NCBI GenBank assembly: GCA_036417435.1
Contig: CM070903.1
Location: 89,673,001 to 89,737,000, forward strand
Direction of reading: 5' to 3'
From: Inia geoffrensis
Lineage: Eukaryota; Chordata; Mammalia; Artiodactyla; Iniidae
Length of the DNA stretch: 64,000 bases
A model generated the notes under the pieces. That model made no database searches. It was not told where the DNA came from and saw only the letters and a program-made list of their open reading frames with translations. The position numbers were made by a program, and so were the translations under genes. Shown in pieces: positions 34,561 to 46,396 of this stretch (its first letter is position 1; every line of letters begins with the position of its first letter).

Positions 34561-35810
34561 TTTAAAGGCACAATTTTCAGGAATAGGTTTTAATAATGAG
34601 TCATCAGAAGAAGTTACCGTCAACATCATTAAGCACAGGAAGAACCATATCCTCCTTCCTAGAGATAAGGCAACTCACTGACCCTCAAGATTCCGCCAAA
34701 TTGAACGTTTGAGATACACATTAACTGATGAAAACCTTAAACCTTTGTGCCTACAAGTAGCCTGAAAGAATCCTGTGCTTTGTTTAAATAGTCCAGTTCC
34801 ATGTCTGTAATGTTCACAATCTCATTTTTAAAATTCAGTGTTTAATTTTTTTAAATAGATCTTCATATTATTTAATGTTCAGTCCATAGACTGGTATTCA
34901 GGAAGGACTGCACACACACATAGACAACACGAATAGGTAATTGATGAAAATGTGAAATTGTATCTAAAATTCCTGTAAGTAAAGAAATTGCTAGAAAAAA
35001 TGCCTATAAAAGATACATCTCCAAGAATTATACATATCAGACTTCAAATACTATAATATCCACTACTTCTTAGGCATATGCAGGTATTTGACAATCCTCT
35101 GATTAAATCTTTCTCTTTCTCCCCTTTTGGTTGGATCTAAATCAAAATATTGACAGAAACAATTTCAGAAGGGAAAATGGAAAAGTACATAGGATAGTTG
35201 GAGTTGCATGCCTGTCAGTGCATTTGCATGATTTATATTCTTTTTGACTTCTGTAGTGCAAAATAAATAAGAATTCCAAACCCCCTTTTACTCTAAGCTG
35301 TGATTTTGGCAAAGTAGAGAAAAATATATTTTATTATATAAAGTGATGATGTTTTATTTGGTAACATTTTATGTTATCCTGTAACCATTCACCATATAAT
35401 TGCACTGACCTCTACAACAGCATCTTAAGGACAAAGAGTAATTGCTGAATCAGAGTAAGAGCATCTGATCCTCAAGCATCTGAATAAACACATGAACTAC
35501 CTGTTATATATTTATATTCATCCATCCATTTGTTTTTTTTGTTTTTGTTTTTGTTTTGGCAAACACATATCCAGGGTTTCTGGTATGCCAGGACTGTTAT
35601 AGAGACCAAGTCTGTTATGAAAGGAGAAGTGGGGTCATGAGGTCAAAAGGTGACGTGTTCAAAATATTAGATTCAAGCAAACCAAAGAAGTCAGTGGAAT
35701 AACAACATGGCTGAGCTGTACCTACAAAGTTTCTAGGTTCCCACTGTAGCCAGGCAACTCCCTATAAAAACAAGGAAACGAAAGCCATGCAAACAAACAG
35801 AAGACACAGG
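34561..35810. other. Unrecognised sequence, no gene
   Basis: No gene. A (TTTTTG)n-like run lies at about 35531-35557. Confidence 0.45.
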
Positions 35811-35811
35811 A

Positions 35812-35985
35812 GATGTGGGATCTTAGGTAAGTGGCTCGACATCTCTACTCCCTCAGTTTCCTCATCTGTTAAATTAGATAATAGGTCCCAGTTCACAGTT
35901 GCAGGGGAGATAAGACAGGATAGTGCACATGAAAGCAGTTTGTAAAGGACCAAGCATTACTCAAATATAGGTTATCATATCTTTA
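35812..35985 (+). mobile_element. MIR SINE, 3' two thirds
   Basis: 'cttaggtaagtggctcgacatctctactccctcagtttcctcatctgttaaattagataatag' is the MIR core, followed by 'caagcattactcaaatataggttatc'. Confidence 0.75.
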
Positions 35986-37095
35986 ACATTGGTATTTATG
36001 GATGACTAAACCTGACCAGGCCTAGGATATGTGGAAAGAGTTTCCTTTGTAGGACAGACTGAGGTCAGAAGTCATGATTTGGTGAGAGTAAAATGGAGTG
36101 TGGCTTTATCAGGAAGGACATAAGGATGACAGTAATTCCTATCATCATGAAAAATAAGTGTTCCCAAAGCAATGTAGAAACCGAAAGCTGAGAATCTGTT
36201 TATCAAACTTGTTTTTTATCAATAGCCATTTTGGAGACCTATCAGTTTGTCAGTGCATTTATTTAACCAACTGCATAAAATTCTCCCTTCAGACATAACA
36301 AAAGCATGAACAGAATCAGTATTCTGGCAGTATTAGTGGCATTCCGCTTGATAGCTGTGTGGGAAGCTACTTGTCAAGGCCCTGTGATAATGAAAATGTC
36401 ACTCTTCACATTACAAAGATATTACTTCTCTCCTATAGTTTGAAAGCTATAAAAATTCTTACACTTTTCATATTTACATTCTAGGCTTCCACATACCGGT
36501 TAAGTGCATGACATGTTGTTTCTGCTATTCTTGCCAGAATATATGAAAGGATGTGTGGGTTGCTGTTACGTTTTGTTTTAGGAATGTGATTGCCTGTAAC
36601 TTTAAAAGACTTTTAAGAACTTCAAACTTAGCTGTTACTGTTGACCACTTTTCCTCAGCCTGGAGACAATGATAATATGGTCCAGGCATTTACTGTGGCA
36701 CTGATAAAGAGGCTTCCAGATAATAGACTTATGCGACAGCCCAGTCTCACCATGACCAGGGGCTGAAAGGGCATCTGCTGGTGAAAGTAAGCAACCATAA
36801 GAAACAAGGTGTAGTTAATGGTTTTTTAAAGCAACATCAAAGGAATGGACTGACAGAAGAGACTGTCGGTTGCAGAATTTTGTTCTTTTTGAGGAGAGCT
36901 TTTTATTTCACATGGTCACCATTTCTCTAATGGTAGAGAAGTATATTATTTGAAATAATATAAGTTAATAATTCCCATGTTATGTTTTCACAAACTGCTA
37001 GTGTCCCAAGCTGTGAAAATCATTGCCAAAAATAAATACATAAGCAAATAAATAAAAAGAACAAAGATCATTAAAAAATAATGTCATATTTGTCT
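35986..37095. other. Unrecognised sequence, no gene
   Basis: No repeat family or exon recognised over 1.1 kb; one of the longer non-repeat stretches of the window. Confidence 0.45.
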
Positions 37096-37099
37096 ACTT

Positions 37100-39345
37100 C
37101 TTTTCTATATGAAAAGTAAATTAATGAATGTATTACATAGTAAATTTCCTTAATAGGGCTATTTAAGTTATCTATTTCAAATTGGGTGAGATATAGTAGT
37201 TAGTATTTTTTGAGGAATTGGCTTATTTTGTCTAAGTTGTCAAATTTATTTATGTGGAGTTGTTCATAGCCTTCCTTTTTTGTCTGCAGAATCTGTAGTG
37301 TTTCATTCCTGAAATTAACTTGTGTATTCTCTCTTTTTTTCTTTGTCAGTCTTGGTAGAAGTTTGTCAATTTATTGATCTTTTCAAAGTACCATTTGTTT
37401 CATGATTTTCTCTAATATTTTTCTGCTATAAATTTTATTGATTTCTGCCCTTATGTTTATTATTTCCTTGCTTTGGCTTTATTTTGCTCTTCTTTTTCTA
37501 AGTTCTTGAGGTGGGAGGTTTGATTATTGATTTGAGCCTTTTCTTCTTGTTTAATGTATGCATTTAGTGCTATAAATTTTCCTCTCAGCACTACTTTAGC
37601 TGTGTCCTGCACACTGAAATTTTCATTCATTCAAAGTATTTTATTTCCCTTGAGACTTCCTCTTTGAGCTATGGATTACTTAGAGTGTGTTGTTCTGTTT
37701 CCAAGTTTTTGTTTCCTGTTATCTTTATCTTATTGATTTCTAGTTTGATTCTATGATAGTTGGAGAACACACTTGTTTGAGATTTGTTTTATGATCCAGC
37801 ATATAATCTATCTTGGGATATGTTCCATGGAACTTGAAAAGAATGTATATTTTGCTGTTGTTGGGTAGAATGTTCTATGTCAATTAGATGTTGTTTTGAT
37901 GGTGTTGTTGAGTTATTCCATATTCTTGCTGATTATCTCTCTATTTGTTCTATCAATTCTTGAGTGAAGGGTATTGAAGTCTCTAACTATAATTGTAAAC
38001 TTTTATATTTCTCCTTCCAGTTATATCAGTATTTATTTCATATATTTTACAGCTCTATTTTTGGTGCATACAGATTTAAGATTGCTATGTATTTTCAGTG
38101 GATTAACACTTTTATTATGTATTCTGCCTCTCTCTGTATTTGGTAATTTTCATACTCTGAAGTCACTTTGTCTGGTTTTAATATAGCCACTCCTACTTTC
38201 CTTTGATTAATGCTTGTGTGATATATCTTTTTGCATTCTTTACTTTTAAACCTACCTATACTGTTATATTTGAAGTGAGTTTCTTAGAGACAACATATAG
38301 ATGAGCCATGTCACTCTAAACTGCTCTGTCAATCTCTATCTTTTAATTGGTGTATTTAGATGATTTACATTGGTAATTATTGGGATGTTAGGGCTTATGA
38401 CTGCTTTTTTTCTTTTTTTCTACTTTTCATCTCTATTTTCTCTTTTCTGTCTTACCCTGGGTAACTTGAATATTATTTACAATTACATTTTCATTTATCT
38501 GTATTGCTTTTGAGTGTGTCTCTATAGTGGGGGTGCTATTACATTAACGTCAGATGGCAAAAGAAGTGCAGATTCCCTACTCAACCTACATTAATACCTA
38601 AGAAATTCTGTGGGTGGGAGCTTCGGCCTGCTTTGTGGTCTCCACTGACAATGTGGTCAGGGTGGCCTCATTACCACTGAGTAATGGGGAAAGTCCTGAC
38701 CGTTCACCAGGCTTCCTGTGACGCAAACCCACAGTGAGTATCAGATTACTCCTGGGTGATGGTGGAATTCCAGGCTCCCCACATGGTCCCACTAATACTA
38801 GAGAAAGGGAATGTTGCCTTGCTACCAGCTGAAAAGGATGAAAGCCCAGGCTTCCTACTTGGTCTTCTCTTATACCAACTTGGCAAGGTATTGGGTGCCT
38901 CATTACAGCTTCCTTGCAAGTAGAAGTCTAAACTTTATACTTGGCCTTTGCTGGTAAGGGTGCAGGTAGGTACACGGCTCTTTCTGTGTTGTTTGCTTAA
39001 AGTAGAGTGGTTATAATTTTGAAGTTTTCTGTCTTGCTAGGTTATCCATTTCCTGCCCTTTTGTTAGAAGGAACAGCCTCTCATGGAAGTTTTTGTTTTT
39101 GTTGGGGCTTTTAGATATTTCCAGGTTACTGGCTTCCAAGACTTTTTATGAGTTAAAAAGGAAACCCAGGGAACTCCTTACCATGTTGTTCCTCAGGTCC
39201 AGAGGTTCCCAGTCTGTCTGCCTTCTTCTCTCCACCTTTCAGAGCCTCTTAAGTTTCTTTTATAAATTATGTCTAGTGTTTTCAGTTATACTTAGCAGAA
39301 GGAAAAGGGAAAAGTCCATCTATTCCACTTCCTAGAAGTGAAAGT
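37100..39345 (-). mobile_element. Old L1M fragment: ORF2 5' part and 5' region
   Basis: On the minus strand this is old L1 sequence. From 37150 to 38390 the text parallels the endonuclease/linker part of ORF2 seen at 13950-15200 (for example 'tttattgatcttttcaaagtaccatttg', 'gtgctataaattttcctctcagcactactttagctgtgtcc', 'gttggtttgattctatgatagttggagaac'). From about 38545 to 39340 it resembles old L1 5'UTR text ('cctacttggtcttctct', 'gtgttttcagttatacttagcagaaggaaaagggaaaagtccatctattccact'). Frames are destroyed. The ORF1 segment seems deleted. Confidence 0.7.
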
Positions 39346-40381
39346 TCCAATTTCTCATGTGCATATTTGCCATTTGTATATCTTCTTTGGTTCAGTGTCT
39401 GATCAAATCTTTTGTCCATTTTTTAATTTGGTTGTTAGTTTTCCATTGTTTGCTTTTGGAGAGTTCTTTGTATATTCTGAAAAGAAGTCATTTGTTTTAT
39501 ATATGCTAGATAAGATATCTGGCTTATCTTTTCATTTCCTTAAGAAAGTCTTTTGAAGAGAAGAAATTTCGTATTTTGATAAAGTTCAATTTTCGATTAG
39601 TTTCTATGTATTATGATTTTGCTGTTGCATTTAATAAATTGTTGTCTAATTCAAGGTCAGGATGATATTGTCCTGTTTTACTCTAGAAATTTGGTTTTAG
39701 ATTTTATATTTAGGTCAGTTATCCAATATGAGCTAATTTTTGGATATGGAGTGAGGTATAAATTGAGCTTCATTTTTTTTTATAACACTATATAAATATT
39801 CTATTTATAGTCAGTTGACAATTCTTCCTCTATCAATTTGATTTATTATTTTTGTCAAAAATCAATTGTCCAGAAATGTGTAAGCATACTTCTGAACTCT
39901 CAATTCTGTGCCATTCATCTTTTTCCTGTCTTTTGCCAAGATCACACTATTTTTATTACCATCATTATTTTAAAATAAATTTTGAAATCAGTTGTTAGCC
40001 ATTCAACATTGTTCTTCTGTTTCAAAATTGTTTTGGCTACTCTTTGTCCTTTATGTCAATATATGACTTTTAGAATTAGATTATTTCCAAATTTAGTTCC
40101 AGCCTATTTTCATACACAATGACACACACAGACAGAGAAAGGCAGAGGGAGAGTGAGACAGAGACTTAACTATACCAACAATATAAAATTGTTTTCTGTT
40201 TACTATTGCAATTTGCATCATAGTCTTTCCTTTTGGCTTTTTTTCCCTTATTATAGATGTAAGTTCTTTAGTAGCTCATACAGTAAGAGTCTATTTTTAA
40301 TAACATTTTCTAGTTTTTGAATGTTAGAAAATATTTTTATTCATTCTCAAAATATAATTTAGCTTGGCATAGAATTTGATG
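39346..40381 (-). mobile_element. Old L1M fragment: ORF2 3' part
   Basis: Minus-strand L1 ORF2 3' text: 'tttgccatttgtatatcttctttggttcagtgtctgatcaaatcttttgtccattttttaatt', 'ttaggtcagttatccaatatgagctaatttttggatatgg', 'caatttgatttattatttttgtcaaaaatc'. It is a separate element from 37100-39345 because the L1 order restarts at a more 3' position. The final 300 bp (40090-40381) is harder to place and may be ORF1-region sequence. Confidence 0.65.
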
Positions 40382-40396
40382 TTGATGGCTAATTTT

Positions 40397-42832
40397 TTTT
40401 AACATCTTTATTGGAGTATAATTGCTTTACAATGATGTGTTAGTTTCTGCTGTATAACAAAGTGAATCAGCTATACATTTACATATATCTCCATATCTCC
40501 TCCCTCTTGCATCTCCCTCCCACCCTCCTTATCCTACCCCTCTAGGTGGACACAAAGCACCAAGCTGATCTCCCAGTATTATGCAGCTGCTTCCCACTAG
40601 CTATCTGTTTTACATTTGGTAGTGTATATATGTCCATGCCACTCTCTCACTTCATCCCAGCTTACCCTTCCCCCTCCCCATGTCCTGAAGTCCATTCTCT
40701 ATGTCTTCGTCTTTATTCCTGTCCTGCCCCAGGTTCTTCAGAACCATTTTTTTTCTTTTTTTTAGATTCCATATATATGTGTCAGCATACAGTATTTGTT
40801 TTTCTCTTTCTGACTTACTTCATTCTGTATGACAGATTCTAGGTCCATCCACCTCACTACAAATAACTCAATTTCTTTTTTCTTATGGCTGAGTAATATT
40901 CCATTGTATATATGTGCCACATATTCTTTATCCATTCATCTGTCGATGGACACTTAGGTTGCTTCCACATCCTGGCTATTGTAAATAGCTCTGCAATGAA
41001 CATTTTGGTACATGACTCTTTTGGAATTGTGGTTTCCTCAGAGTATATGCCCAGTAATGGGATTGCTGGGTCATAAGGTAGTTCTGTTTTTAGTTTTTTA
41101 AGGAACCTCCATACTGTTCTCCATAGTGGCTGTATCAATTTACATTCCCACCAACAGTGCAAGAGGGTTCCCTTTCCTCCACATCCTCTCTAGCATTTAT
41201 TGTTTGTAGAGTTTTTGATGATGGCCATTCTGACTGCTGTGAGGGGACACCTCATTGCAGTTTTGATTTGCATTTCTCTAATTATTAGTGATGTTGAGCA
41301 TCCTTTCATGTGTTTGCTGTCAATCTGTATATCTTCTTTAGAGAAATGTCTATTTAGGTCTTCTGCACATTTTTAAATTGGGTTGTTTGTTTATTCAATA
41401 TTGAGCTGCATGAGCTGCTGGTAAATTTTGGAGATTAATCCTTTGTCACTTGCTTCATTTGCAAATATTTTCTTCCATTCTGAGGGTTGTCTTTTCGTCT
41501 TGTTTATGGTTTTCTTTGCTGTGCAAAAGCTTTGAAGTTTAATTAGGTCCCATTTGTTTATTTTTGTTTCCATTTCTCTAGGAGCTGGGTCAAAAAGAAT
41601 CGTGCTGTGATATATGTCAGAGAGTGTTCTGCTTATGGTTTTCTCTAAGAGTTTTATAGTGTCTGGCCTTACATTTAGGTCTTGAATCCATTTTGAGTTT
41701 ATTTTTGTATAAAAATACACTATTAGGGACACTATTAGGGAGTGTTCTGATTTCATTCTTTTACATGTAGCTGTCCAGTTTTCCCAGCACCACTTATTGA
41801 AGAGGCTGTCTTTTCTTGCCTCCTTTATCAAAGATAAGGTGACCATATGTGCATGGGTTTATCTCTGGGCTTTCTATCCTGTTCCATTGATCTATATTTC
41901 TGTTTTTGTGCCAGTACCATACTTCTTGATTACTGTAGCTTTGTAGTATAGTCTGAACTCAGGGAGCCTGATTCCACCAGCTCCATTTTCCTTTCTCAAG
42001 ATTGCTTCGACTCTTTGGGGTCTTTTGTGTTTCCATACGAATTGTGAAATTTTTTGTTCTAGTTCTGTGAAAAATGCCAGTGGTAGTTTGATAGGGATTG
42101 CATTGAATCTGTAGATTGCTTTGGGTAGTATAGTCATATCTCTCCATCTGTTTGTATCATCTTTAATTTCTTTCACCAATGTCTTATAGTTTTCTGCATA
42201 CAGGTATTTTGTCTCCTTAAGTAGGTTTATTCCTAGGTATTTTATTCTCTTTGTTGCAATGGTAAATGGGAGTGTTTCCTTAATTTTTCATTCAGATATT
42301 TCATCATTAATGTATAGGAATGCAAGAGACATCTGTGCCTTAATTTTGTATCCTGCTACTTTTCCAAATTCATTGATTAGGTCTAGTAGTTTTCTGGTAG
42401 CATCTTTAGGATTCTCTCTATATATTATCATATCATGTGCAAACAGTGACAGCTTGACTTCTTTCTGATTTGGATTCCTTTTATTTCTTTTTCTTTGCTG
42501 ATTCCTATGGCTAAAAGTTTCAAAATTGTGTTGAATAATAGTGGTGAGAGTGGACAACTTTGTCTTGTTCCTGATCTTAGAGGAAATGGTTTCAGTTTTT
42601 CACCATTGAGAACGATTTTGGTTGTGGATTTGTCATATATGGCCTTTATTATGTTGAGGTAAGTTCCCTCTATGCCTACTTTCTAGAGGGTTTTTATCAT
42701 AAATGGGTATTGAATTTTGTCAAAAGCTTTTCCTGCATCTCTTGAGATAATTGTATGGTTTTTCTCCTTCAATTTGTTAATATGGCTTATCACATTGATT
42801 GATTTGTGTATATTGAAGAATCTTTGCATTCC
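40397..42832 (-). mobile_element. Young L1, 5'-truncated, 2.4 kb
   Basis: It carries the cetartiodactyl L1 3' end at the left ('aacatctttattggagtataattgctttacaatg', with the poly(A) tail as a T-run at 40397-40400) and runs through the 3'UTR and the 3' two thirds of ORF2. It stops abruptly at 42832 in the RT region. A perfect 15-bp duplication TTGATGGCTAATTTT lies at 40382-40396 and 42833-42847. Its target was an old L1 fragment. Confidence 0.95.
40770..42832 (-). pseudogene. L1 ORF2 pseudogene, carboxy-terminal two thirds
   Basis: Pieces at 42288-42557 (RT core), 41391-42179 and 40857-41162 (carboxy end, [20 protein letters not shown]) are in different frames. The catalytic FADD is changed to FAHD at 42432-42443 (GAT to CAT in the first aspartate codon), which would abolish reverse transcription. 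The amino end and endonuclease were never copied. Confidence 0.9.
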
Positions 42833-42847
42833 TTGATGGCTAATTTT

Positions 42848-43159
42848 AATAGCATTTTGAAAATATTTTCCACTCTCTTCTGGAGGCTTTCATTACAGTT
42901 ATGTAGTCTGTACTTAAACAGTACTTCATATATCCTCAGGATCCAGAACCCACACAGCAATTTGAATAGGGAAAGTTTAATATAAAGAATCATTAACTTT
43001 GACAAGGGATTGGAATATCAAGGGGTTGAATAGTGAGAAGAAAAGCAAAGTAAAAAAAAAAAAGAAAAGAAATCTCGAAATAGCAAATAAGAAGCAGTTT
43101 CTAGTGCTAGGTTGACATTCAGAACTTTGTTGAAATGTACACACCCATGACTCATTGAA
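42848..43159. other. Old L1 remnant then unrecognised sequence
   Basis: The first part ('agcattttgaaaatattttccactctcttctggaggc') reads like the old L1 ORF1 region that the 2.4-kb L1 interrupted. The rest, with an A-rich run at 43052-43072, is unrecognised. Confidence 0.4.
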
Positions 43160-43170
43160 TGACAGAGAAG

Positions 43171-43293
43171 TTGCTTTGTTTTTTTTGGCCGTGCTCTGGC
43201 GGTTGCAGGTTCTCAGTTCCCCTACCAAGGATTGAACCCAGGCCACTGCAGTGAAAGCCTGGAGTCCTAACCCCTATCCCACCAGGGAACTCC
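43171..43293 (-). mobile_element. CHR-1/Bov-tA-like tRNA-derived SINE
   Basis: Minus-strand SINE: T-run and 'ttttttggccgtgctctggcggttgcaggttctcagttcccctaccaaggattgaacccaggcc' to 'gagtcctaacccctatcccaccagggaactcc'. The head reads in reverse as a tRNA-like sequence with a B box (GGTTCAATCC). TGACAGAGAAG occurs at 43160-43170 and 43294-43304 as a target-site duplication. It is older and of a different subfamily than the other three SINEs. Confidence 0.88.
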
Positions 43294-43529
43294 TGACAGA
43301 GAAGCTTTAATGGTGCCACATTGGTGGAACTTTCTGGAAATCTGCTTTCTGGAGTGCTGGAGAAAGCTGTTCATAGGAATTATGTCATCAGTGGTACTCT
43401 GCTATGAAACCATCAATGTAGTAAAAATTTAACCTTACCAAAGATCTGATTTGCTCTTGGTTCTTGGGATATATTCGCTAAGACTTTAGAATGTGCTGCC
43501 TGACAAAAGTGTCTTTGTTTACTGTAATG

Positions 43530-43947
43530 GATAGTCTAACAATGTGAAGTATGGTGGGGCTTTGGGCCATGTGTTATCAGCTTCAAGCCTAGAAGTTCAA
43601 TCACACAGATGATCAACTATGTCTATGTGACCCAATAAAATCTCTGGTCACCAAGGCTTGAGTAAACTTCCCTTGTTGGCAATACTCACAGCATATTATC
43701 ACACATCATTGCTGAGAAGAGGTAACAGTGACCACGACTTTACTAGGAGAGGACCCTGGAATATCTGTGTTTAGAACTCTCCTGAAATCTGCCCCATGCA
43801 TCTCTTCCCTTGGCTGATCTAATCTGTATCCTTTTGTTGCAATAAGCCATAGTTGTTAGTTTAACAGCTTTTAGTGAGTTCTGTGAGTACTTCTTGTGAA
43901 TGATCATATCTGAAGGTGGTCTTGGAGATCCCTGGACTGACTTCCAG
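43530..43947 (+). repeat. Probable old LTR (ERVL-class) remnant
   Basis: The text 'gacccaataaaatctctggtcaccaaggcttgagtaaacttcccttgttggcaatactc...cacacatcattgctgagaagag', 'ccccatgcatctcttcccttggctgatctaatctgtatcc' and 'ttaacagcttttagtgagttctgtgag' reads like an old mammalian endogenous-retrovirus LTR, with an AATAAA signal at about 43635. The start is not clear. No coding sequence. Class is inferred from the primer-site-like sequence that follows. Confidence 0.5.
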
Positions 43948-43948
43948 T

Positions 43949-43964
43949 TGGTATAAGAAGTGAG
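43949..43964 (+). other. tRNA-Leu-like primer-binding-site remnant
   Basis: TGGTATAAGAAGTGAG just after the LTR-like end resembles the tRNA-Leu primer site used by ERVL-type elements (TGGTGTCAGAAGTGGG). A second, similar copy (TTGCTATCAGAAGTGAG) follows at about 43993-44009. Confidence 0.4.
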
Positions 43965-44380
43965 GGTGGTCTTGGGGGCCCCAAATTCTGCAGTTGCTAT
44001 CAGAAGTGAGAATAGTCTTGTGAATTGTTCCCTAACTTTGCACCACCAAAGAGGCATGCCAAGGGAAGCTTCTGGCTGCTAGGTGCTGCTGACTACTGGA
44101 CACTGCAGAAGCTGGGTGCTGGTGAAGCCATCTGTGATGTAGGAGTGCAACACTGAAGAAGGTACCTGCACTGCACTGCAGAATCTTGGATCTGGGGAAG
44201 CTGCAGCTGTTGCAGGGGCCAGTTTCTGCGGAAGCCCTCTGCATTGCAGGACTTGGGCTGTACTACAGAAGCCTGACAAGATAGCCCAGTGAACCAGGAA
44301 GCAAACCTCTATTTCCTGCCATACCTCTCCAGTGCCTTTACTGACAACTTTTAGTATCATGCCAGCTGGCAAAGAAAACT
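43965..44380. other. Unrecognised, GC-richer block after the LTR-like sequence
   Basis: About 400 bp with more G+C than its surroundings and repeated CTGCAG-type words ('cactgcagaagctg', 'gcactgcactgcagaatc'). Possibly decayed endogenous-retrovirus leader or a captured fragment. Minus-strand frames of 70-104 codons (43743-44372) resemble no protein I know and no viral gene I recognise. Confidence 0.35.
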
Positions 44381-44449
44381 ATTTAAAGAGTCTATCTCTA
44401 TTTTTACATATCAGGTGATGAAGAGTGAGTTTGGAGCTGAGAGAGCATC

Positions 44450-45150
44450 AATATGTATGTAACAAGATTTTAACTTCTCTTTAGATTATATGTCTTTTTC
44501 CTTTAAGATTTTTCTTAAAATTCTACAGTTTTACTGTAATATGTCTAGGCCCCTCTTTTTTCCTTCCTTCCTTCCTTCCTTTATTGTTCAGTCTTGTTTG
44601 GCACATGATAAGACAGTTCAATTTGAGGACACATATTTTGATTTATCTCAAGAAAATTAACATATATTATATTTTACTTCAATCCCATTCTTTCTATTCA
44701 TATGTTCAGGGACTGCCTCTAGAAGGATCTGAAACTTCTCTTTTTATCTTCAGTGGCTCAAATTTTTCTTTATTTTTCTCTAGTATTTTATCTCTCTGTG
44801 ATGCATTTTGAAAGATTTTTTCAGTCTTTTGGTCCAAGTATAACGTTTCTTTTTATATGTGCTATTCTCCTATGTATAGTCTACTGAAGTCTTGTTTTTA
44901 TGACTATTTTTTCCACTGGATTTCACATTGATTCTTTTTAAAACCAATTATTTTTGTTTATACATCTAATTTTGTGTTCTTGGATTTATTCATTAATTAT
45001 GGATTTAAAATACATATAATAGCTCCATTCCATTGTTGTAAGTTCTTCAAATTATTGCTGTGAGGTTTTGTTTTTTTGGGTTTTTTTCTTCTGCATTTGT
45101 CTTCCTTCTGTGCTCTATAATTTTTGTTTTAGGGCTGAGTTTCAAAACAT
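44450..45150 (-). repeat. Possible old L1M/HAL1 remnant
   Basis: T-rich text with phrases like 'gatttttcttaaaattctacagttttactgtaatatgtctagg' and 'gattttttcagtcttttggtccaagta' reads like the decayed ORF1 region of old L1 or half-L1. Weak. Confidence 0.35.
44557..44581 (+). repeat. (TTCC)n microsatellite
   Basis: About five TTCC units. Confidence 0.9.
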
Positions 45151-45540
45151 TTTTCCCAGTAGTGAAGCTTCCTTTAGGATAATTACCTATTGGCTTCTGT
45201 CTTGACCCACAAGATGCTATGCTCTTAATAAGCTCTAATGCTTAAAGTTTAAGCTGGAGCTCCAATTGCATGTGCAGAGTAATGGTTGTTAAACTTTTTT
45301 TTTTCTCACTGGAAAATCAATTTATTCAAATGCATATAGGAAACACCAGTAATCAAATATCTGAGCTTTCCTTTATAAAGAGAAAGGAACAAGTCTAAGA
45401 GCTTTCTTTTTTAAACCTCTTTGCTTTTCTATTTTACCTCCAGTAAATTCTGAGGCACTTCTCCCCAAACATCAGTTCTAAGGAAGAAAACTTGTAAACT
45501 ACTGTCTAAAGAATTTTGAGCATCTTGCAAAAAATTTTAC

Positions 45541-45592
<52 letters not shown>

Positions 45593-46396
45593 TGTTTAGT
45601 GTGTTGAAATGACTGAAATATTCTGAGATCCTAGGCTGACAGGCATCACACTGAAATACGTGCAGAGAATAGTTGTTAGGAAATCATATCAAGATAGACG
45701 ATTTTTCAGATGTAAAGTGTGCTATTTAAAATGAAATGTTGGTAGAAAAGATGTATCCAGATATTGAGTTTACAGATGATATTAATGAAGTCTCACTTCT
45801 CAGGGCTATATATTAGAGAAAGAAAAACATGCAGAAAAAGTTTTTTAGTTGCCAAAATTGTGACTCAAATATTCAGCAAAAGTTAAGCTTTCATCAAATC
45901 TACTACATTGATATGTTTTCTCATTGCTACTTTGTGTGAACATTACATAAATAACTCTGTGGTTTGTTTAGTTATAAAAACTGGTGATAGGTGAGTGCTG
46001 TTATATAGCCTTTCAACAAGGTGAGGTGATAGGTGCTCCTTTTTCCTGATAATGAGGGAAGTGTAGCCTCAGTCTGAGGATATTCACATAATGAAGAATG
46101 ATGCATTTGCTCATCAAGTATGAGATCTCTAACAGATTAGATTCAACTGATAATTTTTTTTGAAAAAAAAACAGGATTTAGATCTCAGCTCTATAATTTT
46201 CTAGTTCAAGTGATCTTATCTTGTGACGACCGGTGTAATAGTCTCCTGACTATTCTCCCTTCTATGATATGACTCCTTCCCTGATTGCATCAGCACCCTT
46301 CAAAAAAATCACTATACTGAATTTAGTGTTTATTATTACAACTTTATGGATTTGTTGATAATTTTACTATAGATATAAGGACACACATACAATATA
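45151..46396. other. Unrecognised sequence with (TA)n tract, no gene
   Basis: No gene. The long (TA)n is listed separately. The 3' edge is the TA target of the Tigger transposon. Confidence 0.5.
45544..45590 (+). repeat. (TA)n microsatellite
   Basis: A perfect AT tract of about 23 units, the longest dinucleotide AT run in the window. Confidence 0.95.

Noticed and set aside
38598..38903. 101-codon minus-strand frame
   Set aside because: It lies in old L1 5' region sequence.
44079..44372. 97-codon minus-strand frame
   Set aside because: No homology recognised, no exon signals; lies in a GC-richer block next to LTR-like sequence.
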